Positions 44,073 through 53,629 of a stretch of 64,000 nt of DNA are shown piece by piece. Source of the DNA: Bacteroidota bacterium (GTDB taxonomy: Bacteria > Bacteroidota > Bacteroidia > Chitinophagales > Chitinophagaceae); contig JAEYWX010000029.1 of the NCBI GenBank assembly GCA_023428755.1, positions 186,001 to 250,000 of the forward strand, read 5' to 3'. Under the pieces are notes generated by a model. The model did no database searches. It was given only the letters and a program-made list of their open reading frames with translations, and was not told the origin of the DNA. Made by a program: the position numbers and the translations under genes. The first letter of the stretch is position 1; the number at the start of each line of letters is the position of its first letter.

Positions 44073-45248
44073 ATGAGCCGTTATTATTCCTACATCAATT
44101 CTGCAAAAGACATCATTACGGCTTATACCGGTGCAGAACCATTTGCATCACATCTCAAAAAACAATTTGCAGCCAATAAGAAATTCGGCAGTAAAGACCG
44201 GAAACAGATCACACAGCTTTGCTATAGTTATTTCCGTTTAGGTAATTCGTTGCAGGATGTTTCAATGGAAGAAAAGTTATTGGCAGGATTATTTCTAACC
44301 AGTCAGCATTCTAATGAGCTGTTGAAACATCTGAAACCGGAATGGAATGATGTGATTGAAATGCAGTTCGAAAAAAAAGTAAACGTATTGAACAGGGTAG
44401 TGGATGCTGCTTCTGTATTTCCATTTACCAATGAATTGAGTGATGGAATTGCTGCAGATGAATTTGCTCTCAGCCATCTGCAGCAGCCTGATTTGTTTTT
44501 GCGCATACGGCCCGGGCGAAAAGAAACGGTTTTGCATCAATTGAAAGCTGCTGCTATTCCATTCACATTGATCGGAGAAAATACCATTGCATTGCCCAAT
44601 GCAACAAAGATCGAAGAACTGATAATGCTGAATAAAGATGCAGTAGTACAGGATTACAGTTCGCAAAGGGTAGGTTCTTTTTTGGAAAACCTGAAATCTG
44701 AAATCGAAAATCGGAAATGGAAGTTGTGGGATTGTTGTGCCGCCAGCGGTGGTAAATCCATTATGGCAACAGATATACTGAGCGATATTGATCTTACAGT
44801 AAGTGATGTTCGTGAAAGTATCCTTTTCAATTTAAAGAAGCGTTTCCAGGAAGCTGGCATAAAAAACTATAAAAGCTTTGTGAGAGACTTGTCACAGCAC
44901 TCGCCACTCACCACTCACCACTTAGCATTTGATTTTATTATCGCCGATGTCCCCTGCAGCGGCTCCGGCACCTGGGGAAGAACACCCGAACAACTATCCT
45001 TCTTTCAAACTGCTTCCATTGAAACCTATGCAGCATTGCAGAAAATGATTCTTAGCAATGTAGCTCCTTCGATCAAACAAAACGGATTTTTATTATACAT
45101 CACTTGTTCTGTGTTTCAAAAAGAAAATGAAAACAATGTAAGATGGATGCAGCAGGAATACGATTTACAGTTGTTGAAGCAGGAAGTGATCAAAGGTTAC
45201 ACAGCCAAAGCGGATACCATGTTTGCTGCATTATTACAGAAGAGGTGA
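44073..45248 (+). CDS. RsmB/NOP-type 16S rRNA (cytosine-C5) methyltransferase
   Basis: The 391-residue protein begins MSRYYSYINSAKDIITAY with a NusB-like RNA-binding part. The Rossmann methyltransferase domain has CCAASGGKS (SAM loop, family usually AAPGGKT), DVRESILFNLKKRF, DVPCSGSGTWGRTPEQL with one active-site Cys and TCSVFQKENE with the second. It should methylate a cytosine in rRNA, like RsmB/RsmF. The start at 44073 is chosen because the longer frame would read through the inverted repeat. Monocistronic. Confidence 0.92.
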   Translation: MSRYYSYINSAKDIITAYTGAEPFASHLKKQFAANKKFGSKDRKQITQLCYSYFRLGNSLQDVSMEEKLLAGLFLTSQHSNELLKHLKPEWNDVIEMQFEKKVNVLNRVVDAASVFPFTNELSDGIAADEFALSHLQQPDLFLRIRPGRKETVLHQLKAAAIPFTLIGENTIALPNATKIEELIMLNKDAVVQDYSSQRVGSFLENLKSEIENRKWKLWDCCAASGGKSIMATDILSDIDLTVSDVRESILFNLKKRFQEAGIKNYKSFVRDLSQHSPLTTHHLAFDFIIADVPCSGSGTWGRTPEQLSFFQTASIETYAALQKMILSNVAPSIKQNGFLLYITCSVFQKENENNVRWMQQEYDLQLLKQEVIKGYTAKADTMFAALLQKR

Positions 45249-45323
45249 TGCGTCTAAGGTGAACAGATAATAATCGTTGAAATGCTTCGCTGCAAAAGCT
45301 GAATAAAAAAAATCAGCTTGACC

Positions 45324-45342
45324 TCCTTCTCCTTCGGAGAAG
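45324..45342. repeat. Small hairpin in a dispersed-repeat-like sequence
   Basis: CCTTCTCC-TTC-GGAGAAGG lies just behind the subtilase gene within a GA/TC-rich stretch of about 35 nt. There is no T-run, and it could act as a weak bidirectional terminator. Confidence 0.5.
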
Positions 45343-45358
45343 GACTGAGGATGAGGTG

Positions 45359-47338
45359 TTATTGCTTCACAAATTCCTCCACCGCATAACGCTCTCCGTT
45401 TTTTGTTACTGCAAGCAGATAAGTTCCTGTTGAAAGTGTCGCAACCGGAATGCGATGTGTAATTATTCCTGCCGGCTTGTTGTATTGTTCGGTGTACAAT
45501 AATTGTCCTGCTGTATTGTAAATGCTGATGCTAAAACGTTCGCTGCTTTGTTCCATGAACCGTAGTTGAAGCGTACGGTCTGTTGGGTTGGGGTAGAGGA
45601 GTAACCTTGTTGCTCTTGTATTCGAAAAGCAGTTAGCGGTGATCGTTACTGTAGAAGAGTCGATTGTGTAAGCCCGGTATCCACTGATACTTGTATCAAT
45701 AATCTGTTTAATACGGTAGTGCACAGTACCTGTTCCGATATTGCTGATCACATCATTGTATTGATAAGTTTGATTCGAAAACGTTGAGCCTTTTGCAGCA
45801 ACTGTTTGAATAATTGCATAAGCAGTATCGCCGGGTAGTTTCCGTTCGATCCGGTACTGCATACCCGTAATATCTTTACTGTTCCATTGAATGGTTGTTG
45901 TACAATTTGTAATTGAAGCATTCATGATTGAAAACCGGCTGAGCAACAGGCCTGTTGCTGTTTTCATATCTGGCAAACCAAAGCCGTACTGCTCATGTGG
46001 AGTAGTGTATCGGTCCGCACTTTGCCGTAATGTTTCAATGATTTGATAATTATTAAATTCCGGAAACAGTTGCCACAAACAGGTGGCAAGTCCGGCCATA
46101 TTGGGAGCAGAAAAAGAAGTGCCATTGCTGGTGCCAACTGTTCCTGCAGCGGTAGAAAGAAAAGTGCCTTGCCCTACAGAAACAACATCGGGTTTTATTT
46201 GTCCGTCGCTGGTTGGTCCAAAGCTGGAGAAACCAGCAATAGTTCCTGCACTGCCTACAGCACCTACGCTTAATACACTGTCGCCATCAGCAGGCGCTAC
46301 AATATATTTCCAACTGCTGTTTCCTTCATTACCTGCACTGTTAACAACCAGCATTCCTTTTTTTGCAGCCATATCTGCATAGCGGGTTACAATGGTTGTA
46401 TTGCCATTCATTTCAGCATAAACATGATTGAACGACGCATCATCGTAAGTGGTATAACCAACTGAAGAAGAGATCACATCCACGCCTGCACTGTCGGCGT
46501 ATTCTGCACCCATGCCCCAATTGTATTCTTCAATGATCTGTTCACTAAACACATCTTCGGTTCGTAATAAATAAAAGGAAGCGTAGGGAGCGGCACCAAC
46601 TAAACTGCCCGGCTTATTGGCTGCTACAACTGAAAAACAGGCCATACCATGTGCATCATCTTCATTCACACTTGTTTCATTTACTACAAAATCACGTGTG
46701 GCAAGAATGCGGTTTTGATTTCGCACACTGTCAAAGAAAGGATTATTAAGATAACCAAAGAACCCTCCATCTAAAAACGCAATGTACATGCCTTGCCCAC
46801 GTGCACCGATGTTGTGCAGAAAATTTCCATTATGAATTTTTATTTGGTTTGATGTGCTTCCGTACTGCAATGTATCTGCCTGTATCCCTTGCAAGCGTTG
46901 TTGCATCGATGCTTGCGCAGGATGAATTTGCTCCCTGTTTTTTTGCAGACGACCAATTGCATTCGATCGCAAGGCAATGACTGTTCGGTTTTTTACAAAC
47001 GGGAAACTGTTGATCTTTTGTAAAGCAGCGGCATCAGTAGTTTGAATGATCAATGCATTCATCCAACGCAAACGGCCAAGTAAAGTAACGCTGCCACTTG
47101 CCATAACACTATCGATATATTTTTGGACAACTGGTAAATCACTGCTGTCAACAGGAATATTGTATTTCTGCCGGCGTGCAATTGCACGTGCCGATAAAAA
47201 TGAAGAAGGCTGGGAGAGGGTGAAGTTTGTTTCGTTCTTTTCTGTAAAAAAAATCACATGCTTTGTTTGCTGACCTTTGCCCCGTGCTGCCAGCAGCAAG
47301 AGCAATACAACGATCAGTAAATGCAGCATTGCTTTCAT
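45359..47338 (-). CDS. Secreted S8 (subtilisin-like) peptidase with T9SS sorting domain
   Basis: The 659-residue protein has a signal peptide (to about 23), an I9-like propeptide (about 28-130) and a subtilase domain with the catalytic triad: Asp in AFLDGGF, His in DDAHGMACFS, and Ser in GTSFSAPNMAG, plus the oxyanion Asn in SAGNEGN. A fibronectin-like region (480-560) and a Por_Secre_tail-like C-terminus (LYPNPTDRTLQLRFME..) follow. It is probably exported by the type IX system and active on extracellular protein. Transcribed 20 nt after the lipoprotein gene at 47359, so likely its operon partner. Confidence 0.95.
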   Translation of the reverse strand: MKAMLHLLIVVLLLLLAARGKGQQTKHVIFFTEKNETNFTLSQPSSFLSARAIARRQKYNIPVDSSDLPVVQKYIDSVMASGSVTLLGRLRWMNALIIQTTDAAALQKINSFPFVKNRTVIALRSNAIGRLQKNREQIHPAQASMQQRLQGIQADTLQYGSTSNQIKIHNGNFLHNIGARGQGMYIAFLDGGFFGYLNNPFFDSVRNQNRILATRDFVVNETSVNEDDAHGMACFSVVAANKPGSLVGAAPYASFYLLRTEDVFSEQIIEEYNWGMGAEYADSAGVDVISSSVGYTTYDDASFNHVYAEMNGNTTIVTRYADMAAKKGMLVVNSAGNEGNSSWKYIVAPADGDSVLSVGAVGSAGTIAGFSSFGPTSDGQIKPDVVSVGQGTFLSTAAGTVGTSNGTSFSAPNMAGLATCLWQLFPEFNNYQIIETLRQSADRYTTPHEQYGFGLPDMKTATGLLLSRFSIMNASITNCTTTIQWNSKDITGMQYRIERKLPGDTAYAIIQTVAAKGSTFSNQTYQYNDVISNIGTGTVHYRIKQIIDTSISGYRAYTIDSSTVTITANCFSNTRATRLLLYPNPTDRTLQLRFMEQSSERFSISIYNTAGQLLYTEQYNKPAGIITHRIPVATLSTGTYLLAVTKNGERYAVEEFVKQ

Positions 47339-47358
47339 GTATACACCCCGTTGTGTTT

Positions 47359-48171
47359 TTAGTTTTTATCGATCATCCACATTTTTACACCAAAACCAAT
47401 CCGAACCGGATCGTAGGTGGTAGTGATGTTGGGAGGATTGCCGGTTGTTCTGGGGCGTGGTTGATTTTCCCACAATTGAAATTCACGATACACCAGTCCA
47501 ATATCTTTTGCATATTTCTCAACTGATAATTCACGTGATGCAAAGGAAGTATCGGTTACCAATGGAACATTTTCAGCTGCATCAATATGATAGATTGTTG
47601 TAACATCATTCAACTGGTTGCTGCCGATTGTTTCGCTGCCACTTACCGTTTCATACGTAAACTCCCACAGGCCCATATTTGCATCAATGCTGATCGGAAA
47701 CTCTGGATTGTAAGGACGGTTCGGCAAATACGTATTTCCTTTCCACACAAAGCCGGGGCGTGCTGGTAAATTAATTTTGATCACACGAAGATTATCTTCT
47801 GTTACTTCAATGCGTTTATCAACAGCAGTAACGGTATATGTTCCGTTTGCCACCCATGGTCCAACACCCAATGAATCGTTGATATAAGTTGTAACCACCC
47901 ACACCGGGCGGTTCTGATTATCTACATCTTCCCGTTCAATGGCATGCTTCACCTGGTAGCGATGTATTTCGGTTGTTTTACCGGCGTTGGTAAATACCAT
48001 TGAATCCAAACGATAAGTAATGTAATTGCCAACCTGCAGCGGCATCAGTTCTTCCAATGAAAGTGTTTCGAGTGTTTCGGTGCGTTTGCAACTGCTTAGT
48101 AACAACAGAACGCAACCTGTAAGAAGGACGGTTTTACGGAAGAGGACGGCAGGAATTCCTTTGAATTTCAT
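47359..48171 (-). CDS. Lipoprotein of unknown function
   Basis: The 270-residue protein has a type II signal (LLSSC, lipid Cys near residue 28) and an all-beta-looking body with no recognised domain. Repeated patterns are I.Y.LDS and W-x-x-x-Y strands. It opens the operon with the downstream subtilase (gap 20 nt). A function as an accessory surface protein is inferred from the operon only. Confidence 0.8.
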   Translation of the reverse strand: MKFKGIPAVLFRKTVLLTGCVLLLLSSCKRTETLETLSLEELMPLQVGNYITYRLDSMVFTNAGKTTEIHRYQVKHAIEREDVDNQNRPVWVVTTYINDSLGVGPWVANGTYTVTAVDKRIEVTEDNLRVIKINLPARPGFVWKGNTYLPNRPYNPEFPISIDANMGLWEFTYETVSGSETIGSNQLNDVTTIYHIDAAENVPLVTDTSFASRELSVEKYAKDIGLVYREFQLWENQPRPRTTGNPPNITTTYDPVRIGFGVKMWMIDKN

Positions 48172-48318
48172 CTGAATATTTTTCGTTAGTTATTGGCCTG
48201 ATAGTCTGCTATAAAAGATAAGTTTCATTTTTTATAGCTGGTATCGTGCAGCTAAGTTAGTTAATGATTTTGGGTTTTGCATGCTGTTAAGAGCTTAAAT
48301 CACCGGCCAACGCTGCAC

Positions 48319-48343
48319 AAAAAAGGCACGCAAAGCGTACCTT
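48319..48343 (-). terminator. Terminator of mnmA
   Basis: On the minus strand AAGGTACGC and GCGTGCCTT pair with one mismatch and are followed by six T. The rest of the 200-nt gap to 48172 holds nothing recognised. Confidence 0.75.
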
Positions 48344-48371
48344 ATAACGTAGTTGTGCCGAAATCATTGCT

Positions 48372-49487
48372 CTACACAATGGGTTTTCGCATAATGATGC
48401 CTCCTCCAATTACCTCGTTGCCTTCGTAAAACACAGCACTTTGTCCGGGTGCAATGCCTTTCGCTTCTTCATAAAAGCGAACAGTAACGGTACCATCGGC
48501 ATTGGGGTAAAGATTTGAAAGGGTGCCTTTGTCTTTATAACGGATCTTGGTGATGGCTTCCATGCCGGGCGTAATGGTATCGTATTTCAGCATATTGATC
48601 TTGCCCACCTGCATTTCCTGTTTGTTCAGGTCTTCTTCATCACCCAATACAACGGTGTTGGTTTCGGGAAGAATTTCTGTTACAAACACGGGTTTGCCAA
48701 ATGTAATGTCCAGGCCTTTGCGCTGACCAATGGTATAAAAAGGATAGCCTTTGTGCTGGCCAAGAATTTTTCCGGTTTTATCAACAAAGTTGCCGCCGTT
48801 CACTCTTTCTTCCAGTCCATCAACCCGGCGTTTTAAAAAACCACGGTAATCGTTATCGGGCACAAAACAAATTTCATAACTCTCTGCTTTCTTCGCCAGT
48901 TCTGGATAACCATAATCAAGCGCCATTTGTCTGATCTCCGTTTTGCGGTAACCACCCAAGGGAAGCAATGTGCGTTGCAGCAGATCCTGTTGCAAGCCCC
49001 ACAGCACATAACTCTGGTCTTTTGTTTCATCGGCACCTTTGCTGATGAAGTAGCGGCCATTGCCGTGTTGATGCACATTGGCGTAATGACCAGTTGCAAT
49101 AAAATCGCAATTCATTGCATCGGCACGTTTTAGAAGCGCCCGCCATTTGATATGAGTATTGCACAAAACGCAGGGATTGGGAGTGCGGCCGTTCAGGTAT
49201 TCATCCACAAAATTCTCGATTACAAAATCGCCAAACTCATCACGTATATCCAGTATGTAATGCGGAAATCCATGCTGCACAGCTGCGGCACGGGCATCAT
49301 TAAAACTATCTAAGTTGCAACAGCCGGTTTCCTTCTTTCCCTTAGCACCTGTTCCGCTGCTGGCATAATCCCATGTTTTCATGGTAATGCCCACTACTTC
49401 GTATCCTTCATGATGCAACATGAGAGCTGTAACAGTACTGTCAATACCGCCACTCATTGCTACCAACACTTTTCCTTTCCGGCTCAT
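48372..49487 (-). CDS. mnmA: tRNA-specific 2-thiouridylase MnmA
   Basis: MnmA thiolates U34 of tRNA-Lys, -Glu and -Gln using ATP and a persulfide. The 371-residue protein has the PP-loop AMSGGIDST, GITMKTWDY, the catalytic Cys in TPNPCVLCN, DFIATGHYA and the second Cys in ESYEICFVPD. A C-terminal beta-barrel (YPFYTIGQRKGLDITFGKP) completes it. Length is normal. Genes around it are not sulfur-related. Followed (transcript direction) by its own terminator. Confidence 0.97.
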   Translation of the reverse strand: MSRKGKVLVAMSGGIDSTVTALMLHHEGYEVVGITMKTWDYASSGTGAKGKKETGCCNLDSFNDARAAAVQHGFPHYILDIRDEFGDFVIENFVDEYLNGRTPNPCVLCNTHIKWRALLKRADAMNCDFIATGHYANVHQHGNGRYFISKGADETKDQSYVLWGLQQDLLQRTLLPLGGYRKTEIRQMALDYGYPELAKKAESYEICFVPDNDYRGFLKRRVDGLEERVNGGNFVDKTGKILGQHKGYPFYTIGQRKGLDITFGKPVFVTEILPETNTVVLGDEEDLNKQEMQVGKINMLKYDTITPGMEAITKIRYKDKGTLSNLYPNADGTVTVRFYEEAKGIAPGQSAVFYEGNEVIGGGIIMRKPIV

Positions 49488-49551
49488 AGAATTTCAATTA
49501 AACTGCTTCGTTCAAAAAAAAGCAAGATGCAAATTTACGGGAATTATCGGT

Positions 49552-50004
49552 TTAGAAGCCGTTTGCAGAGAGTGTAAACACATTGCGTTGCCCATCGTAC
49601 CGGAAATCGCAGAAGCGAAGTACATCCCGGCCAATAATGCCGTCGTAATGGGCTGTGCTGAAATCACCTTCCAGTACTTCCACCGTTAAGGCTTTTGTTT
49701 TAAAGATGGGAAGATAGAGAACACAGTTGTAACGCTTTACCTGCCAGCTGCCGGCTTCACCACGCACCCATTCTTCAACATGTTGTTGATACGGTGCCAG
49801 CGACAGTACATTGATCACCGAGCGATCGATACCTGAAATATTCGAGCCTGTATCAACCAGCAGTTTTACATGGGCATGTGGTTCGGCAGTGCCAAAATTT
49901 TTCAGTTTTAAAAACGATTCCTCATCAGGGAAAAGCTCCGCTTCTATCACGGGCCCCTGTTCCAATAAATTTTCAGTTGTGATTTCCTGGTTCATCTCCT
50001 TCAA
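49552..50004 (-). CDS. Small retropepsin-like aspartic protease
   Basis: The 150-residue single-lobe protein contains LLVDTGSNISGID (catalytic Asp) and the second conserved segment YDGIIGRDVLRF, the pattern of homodimeric retropepsin-like enzymes. It has no signal peptide, so it may act in the cytosol; the start could also be the ATG three codons in (49995). It is 64 nt upstream of mnmA on the same strand. Substrate unknown. A two-motif relative is encoded at 21985. Confidence 0.85.
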   Translation of the reverse strand: MKEMNQEITTENLLEQGPVIEAELFPDEESFLKLKNFGTAEPHAHVKLLVDTGSNISGIDRSVINVLSLAPYQQHVEEWVRGEAGSWQVKRYNCVLYLPIFKTKALTVEVLEGDFSTAHYDGIIGRDVLRFCDFRYDGQRNVFTLSANGF

Positions 50005-50186
50005 ATTTGAAAAGGTTTCAGCGAACCACCTAATCTTGTTAATGGGTTCATTTGTAAATTCTAAACAGCAATGAACAGTTGAAAACGGAGCTGTTTTTTC
50101 TTAAACAAACAGTTTAAAAATAAAACGTTAGCAGGCTCGCTCTGCTTCCACAATTGCAGGCATTATTAAAATGTGAACGATCACTT

Positions 50187-50216
50187 TTTGAATGTCGAAC
50201 AAAATTCATACTTTGG
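50187..50216 (+). promoter_or_regulatory. Promoter of ssb
   Basis: TTTG (50187-50190) and a TACTTTGG box (50209-50216) are 18 nt apart, close to the Bacteroidota consensus. The leader would be about 35 nt, supporting the start at 50256. The other positions of the 251-nt gap 50005-50255 show nothing else. Confidence 0.5.
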
Positions 50217-50255
50217 CCTTTTTACAAATTTATATTCAGCACCAAAAAACAAGTT

Positions 50256-50693
50256 ATGATCAAGTTACAAGTTATCGGAAACCTGGGTAGGGATTGTGTT
50301 ACAAACACAGTGAATGGAAAGAATGTGATGAATTTTACCGTTGCACATACAGAAAAATACAAAGACAGTACCGGTGCACAACGTGAAAAAACCATTTGGG
50401 TAGATTGTGCTTACTGGAGCGAGCGTACCGGCCTTGCACCCTACTTGAAAAAGGGAACTCAGGTATATGTAGAAGGCGCACCAGATATCCGAACTTACCA
50501 AACACAGGATGGCAAAAGCGGTGCTGCATTATCCTTACGTGTACAAAGTGTGCAACTGCTGGGCAGCCGCAGTGCTGAAGGTGGAAATGGCGGCGGTGGT
50601 TATCAACCACAACAGAGTGGTGGTTACAGTGCGCCTTCGCAACCCATGAACGAGCCACCCATTGGTGCCGATTCAGATGATCTTCCGTTTTAA
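50256..50693 (+). CDS. ssb: Single-stranded DNA-binding protein
   Basis: The 145-residue protein has the OB fold of SSB (MIKLQVIGNLGRDC, MNFTVAHTEKY, WVDCAYWSE, GTQVYVEGAPDIRTYQTQDG) and a Gly/Gln/Ser-rich linker. The acidic tail DSDDLPF binds partner proteins such as RecQ and PriA. The start is at 50256, where the family N-terminus begins; the frame extension further up is not coding. Closed by a terminator. Confidence 0.97.
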   Translation: MIKLQVIGNLGRDCVTNTVNGKNVMNFTVAHTEKYKDSTGAQREKTIWVDCAYWSERTGLAPYLKKGTQVYVEGAPDIRTYQTQDGKSGAALSLRVQSVQLLGSRSAEGGNGGGGYQPQQSGGYSAPSQPMNEPPIGADSDDLPF

Positions 50694-50714
50694 TCGCAAC
50701 ATTATAGTATAAAG

Positions 50715-50746
50715 AACCCTGCTCCAAAGGCAGGGTTTTCTTTTTT
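50715..50746 (+). terminator. Terminator of ssb
   Basis: The arms AACCCTGC and GCAGGGTT enclose a 7-nt loop, followed by a T-rich run. Confidence 0.9.
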
Positions 50747-50757
50747 GATGTATTGAC

Positions 50758-51447
50758 TTACATAATCCCTTCATCAGCAAAACTGTAATACCCATCTTCG
50801 CTTACAATGATATGATCGATCACATTCATATCGAGTAACACGGCCGCCTCTTTAATTTTCTTGGTTAACAGTTCGTCGGCACGGCTGGGTTTTAAACTGC
50901 CGCTGGGGTGGTTGTGGCATAGCACAATATTGATGGCATTGTACTCCAATGCTTTTTTAAGAATAATACGGGGATCGGCCACAGTACCTGTAATGCCTCC
51001 TTCGCTGATCACTTCAATATGGTTGATCTTATTGGCCCGGTTGAGATAGGCCACAGCAAATACTTCGTGTAATTTATCTTTCAATTGCGACTGAAAAAAC
51101 TGTGCGATATCTGCACTTGTTTTTACGCTTTTTTTCAGTGATTCTACGGATTGTCGCCTTCTTCCCAACTCCAGTGCAGCCGCAATGGTAACAGCTCTTG
51201 CTTCGCCAATGCCACTGGTTTTCATCAGGTCTTTTAAACTCAGCTTTGCCAGTTCGTTTATATCGTCTTTTGATCTGGCTAACAGTTCTTTAGCTACGTC
51301 AACGGCTGATTTTTTTGGAGTTCCCGAGCCAATTAAAATGGCAATTAATTCGGAGTTGCTGAGGGCGTCGGCGCCCTTCAAAAGTAGCTTTTCACGGGGT
51401 CTGTCGTCGGCTGCCCATTGCTTGATGCTGGTTTTGGTGTCTTGCAT
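50758..51447 (-). CDS. radC: RadC-family JAB metallo-domain protein
   Basis: The 229-residue protein has an N-terminal helix-hairpin-helix-like part (LSNSELIAILIGSG, LMKTSGIGEARAVTIAAALELGRR) and a JAB1/MPN domain with the zinc motif CHNHPSGSLKPSRAD. It ends with IDHIIVSEDGYYSFADEG. RadC homologues are widespread; the proposed role in DNA repair is weak. The start at 51447 (MQDTKTSIKQW) is preferred since the longer frame begins with GTG. It is convergent to ssb and divergent from a small membrane protein gene. Confidence 0.92.
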   Translation of the reverse strand: MQDTKTSIKQWAADDRPREKLLLKGADALSNSELIAILIGSGTPKKSAVDVAKELLARSKDDINELAKLSLKDLMKTSGIGEARAVTIAAALELGRRRQSVESLKKSVKTSADIAQFFQSQLKDKLHEVFAVAYLNRANKINHIEVISEGGITGTVADPRIILKKALEYNAINIVLCHNHPSGSLKPSRADELLTKKIKEAAVLLDMNVIDHIIVSEDGYYSFADEGIM

Positions 51448-51503
51448 GTTCCAAAATAACACCTTAAGTTTACAATTCCAATCATCCTAATAAACCATTA
51501 TGT

Positions 51504-51713
51504 ATGCGACTGAAGCCTCAAACTGCCGGTCAATCTCTCCGCTCTGTACTTATCCTTTGTGCCATTGTGGGTAATCTCATTTTTTCCATCGTCTTTATTA
51601 TGTCGATGGGAGCACATGTTGCACAAACCGGAACCAATGCAGTGCCAACGGCAGAAAAAAACACTACACCCTCCAACGAACAAAAGCTTGTAACACTTGC
51701 ACAAATTCAGTAA
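51504..51713 (+). CDS. Small single-span membrane protein
   Basis: The 69-residue product has a basic N-terminus, one membrane segment (about residues 13-35) and a polar tail rich in Thr/Asn/Gln. No family is recognised. It lies between radC and prs and has its own downstream terminator. It could be a small regulatory or envelope protein; evidence for expression is only the intact frame and the terminator. Confidence 0.55.
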   Translation: MRLKPQTAGQSLRSVLILCAIVGNLIFSIVFIMSMGAHVAQTGTNAVPTAEKNTTPSNEQKLVTLAQIQ

Positions 51714-51778
51714 AGGGAACAATTTCGTAAACGAATTGGCGGAAGCTTATTGATTTTCAAAAGTTGGACAACCGCCAT

Positions 51779-51809
51779 AATGCCACAGGTTAATCCTGTG
51801 GCATTTTTT
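51779..51809 (+). terminator. Rho-independent terminator
   Basis: The arms AATGCCACAGG and CCTGTGGCATT flank TTAAT and are followed by a T-run. Confidence 0.92.
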
Positions 51810-51861
51810 ATTTGTTGAAAAGCGGTGGATTGTGTTTCAATGGAAGTTGATTTGAAGCACT

Positions 51862-51869
51862 TATCTTCG
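51862..51869 (+). promoter_or_regulatory. -7-like promoter element of prs
   Basis: TATCTTCG differs from TAnnTTTG by one base and lies 33 nt before the prs ATG. Confidence 0.4.
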
Positions 51870-51902
51870 CCCCTCATTTCACCCCTTTACAAACTATAGT
51901 TC

Positions 51903-52853
51903 ATGAACCCATCTGCCAAGATATTTTCCGGCACAGCATCAAAGTACCTTGCCGAGAAAATAGCAGCCAAATTTGGTATTCCGTTAGGCCAAAGTCTTAC
52001 CCAAAAATTCAGCGACGGCGAACTCCAGCCCATGTTCCAGGAAAGCATTCGTGGCGATATTGTTTTTCTGGTGCAGAGCACATTTTCACCCGCTGAAAAC
52101 ATTCTGGAATTATTACTCATGATCGATGCGGCCAAACGTGCATCGGCTTACAAAGTAATTCCGGTTATTCCTTACTACGGGTATGCCCGGCAAGACCGCA
52201 AAGACAAGCCACGTGTAGCCATTGGCTCCAAACTCATTGCCAACATGTTAGAAGCAGCCGGTGCCGACAGGGTCATTACCATGGACCTGCACGCTGCCCA
52301 GATCCAGGGATACTTTGATATTCCGGTTGATCACTTGGAATCGTCGTCTATTTTTATCCCTTACATTGAGAGTTTGAAGCTCGAAAACCTTACCTTTGCG
52401 GCCCCCGACGTAGGAAGTGCCAACAGAATCAGAGAAGTGGCCAGTTATTTTGAAGCAGAAATGGTGATTTGCGACAAACATCGCAAGCGTGCCAACGAGA
52501 TAGCAAGCATGGTGGTAATTGGTGATGTAACAGACAGAGATGTGGTGTTGATCGATGATATCTGCGATACCGGAGGAACGCTGGCAAAAGCAGCAGCTCT
52601 TTTAAAAGAAAAAGGTGCAAGAAGTGTACGGGCACTTATTACACATCCGGTGTTGAGTGGCAAAGCGTACGAAAACATTGAGAACAGTGTATTGGAAGAA
52701 TTAGTGGTTTGTGATACAATTCCACTGCTGAAAGAAAGTAAAAAGATCAAAGTGTTGAGTGTGGCTGATTTGTTTGGTGTAGCACTTCGCAACGCATTTG
52801 AAAACAAAAGCATCACCAGCTTATTTATGCATGCACAACGCAGGGATAAATAA
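51903..52853 (+). CDS. prs: Ribose-phosphate pyrophosphokinase
   Basis: Prs makes PRPP from ribose-5-phosphate and ATP, feeding nucleotide, His and Trp synthesis. The 316-residue protein has FSDGELQP, IPYYGYARQDRKD (ATP loop), the metal site TMDLHAAQIQGYFDIPVDHL and the PRPP loop VVLIDDICDTGGTL. Length is normal. Followed 31 nt later by rplY, a common arrangement in Bacteroidota and other bacteria. Confidence 0.97.
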   Translation: MNPSAKIFSGTASKYLAEKIAAKFGIPLGQSLTQKFSDGELQPMFQESIRGDIVFLVQSTFSPAENILELLLMIDAAKRASAYKVIPVIPYYGYARQDRKDKPRVAIGSKLIANMLEAAGADRVITMDLHAAQIQGYFDIPVDHLESSSIFIPYIESLKLENLTFAAPDVGSANRIREVASYFEAEMVICDKHRKRANEIASMVVIGDVTDRDVVLIDDICDTGGTLAKAAALLKEKGARSVRALITHPVLSGKAYENIENSVLEELVVCDTIPLLKESKKIKVLSVADLFGVALRNAFENKSITSLFMHAQRRDK

Positions 52854-52884
52854 CAAACAAGTAAATTTTTAAATTAGATAAACA

Positions 52885-53463
52885 ATGAAGACAATTACTA
52901 TCGAGGGTCACTTGAGGACCGAAAACGGGAAGAAAGCCGCCCGTCAACTTCGCTCTCAGGAAATGGTGCCTGGTGTAATTTACGGAGGCTCTGCAGAAAT
53001 TAATTTCTACGCTCCTGCCAAAGCATTTAAATCTTTGGTTTACACTCCCGATTTCCAGGTTGCTGAAGTAAAAGTTGACGGCAAGAGCTACAGAACCATT
53101 CTGAAAGATCTGCAATTCGACAAAGTAAGTGATGCTTTGGCACATGTTGATTTGCTGGAATTGGTTGATGACAAAAAAGTGATCGCCACTATTCCGTTGA
53201 AATTTACAGGAACTGCAAAAGGTGTGAGAGATGGTGGTAAATTAATTACCAAAATCAAATCTCTTAAGATCAAAGCACTTCCGAAAGATTTGAAAGAAGC
53301 GATCGAAGTAGATCTTACACCACTTGAACTGAATGGTAACATTCGTGTGGAAGATGTAAAAGCTCCTAACATGGAAGTATTGAACTCTCCACGTATTCCT
53401 ATTGCATCTGTTGTGTTGACACGTCAGTTGAAACAGGAAGAAGCAGCTGCTCCTAAAAAATAA
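52885..53463 (+). CDS. rplY: 50S ribosomal protein L25 (general stress protein Ctc form)
   Basis: The 192-residue protein has the L25 domain (ITIEGHLRTENGKKAARQLR, VPGVIYGG) that binds 5S rRNA. A TL5/Ctc-type C-terminal beta domain (VIATIPLKFTGTAKGVRDGGKL, LPIASVVL-like end) follows, and a Lys/Ala/Pro tail. This is the long two-domain form. It is in an apparent operon with prs and ends at a strong terminator. Confidence 0.96.
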   Translation: MKTITIEGHLRTENGKKAARQLRSQEMVPGVIYGGSAEINFYAPAKAFKSLVYTPDFQVAEVKVDGKSYRTILKDLQFDKVSDALAHVDLLELVDDKKVIATIPLKFTGTAKGVRDGGKLITKIKSLKIKALPKDLKEAIEVDLTPLELNGNIRVEDVKAPNMEVLNSPRIPIASVVLTRQLKQEEAAAPKK

Positions 53464-53485
53464 GCAAACGCTGTTCAATAAACTG

Positions 53486-53513
53486 ATCCCCCTTTTTACG
53501 AGGGGGATTTTTC
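53486..53513 (+). terminator. Terminator of prs-rplY
   Basis: The arms ATCCCCCT and AGGGGGAT surround a 7-nt loop and are followed by a T-run. Confidence 0.9.
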
Positions 53514-53629
53514 ATTGTATTCACTTGAAGTTTTTGATATTTGCCAGAGCTTGCAATGTTGAGAAACAAAGTTTGTTATAGCAGATGATAATTGGCATTT
53601 GATGTGGTAAAATCAATCATACTCATTTC

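Noticed and set aside
17331..45275. Shared motif GTGAACAGATAAT near 17340 and 45260
   Set aside because: It occurs in two intergenic places but is short and AT-rich, and no structure or position rule links the copies.
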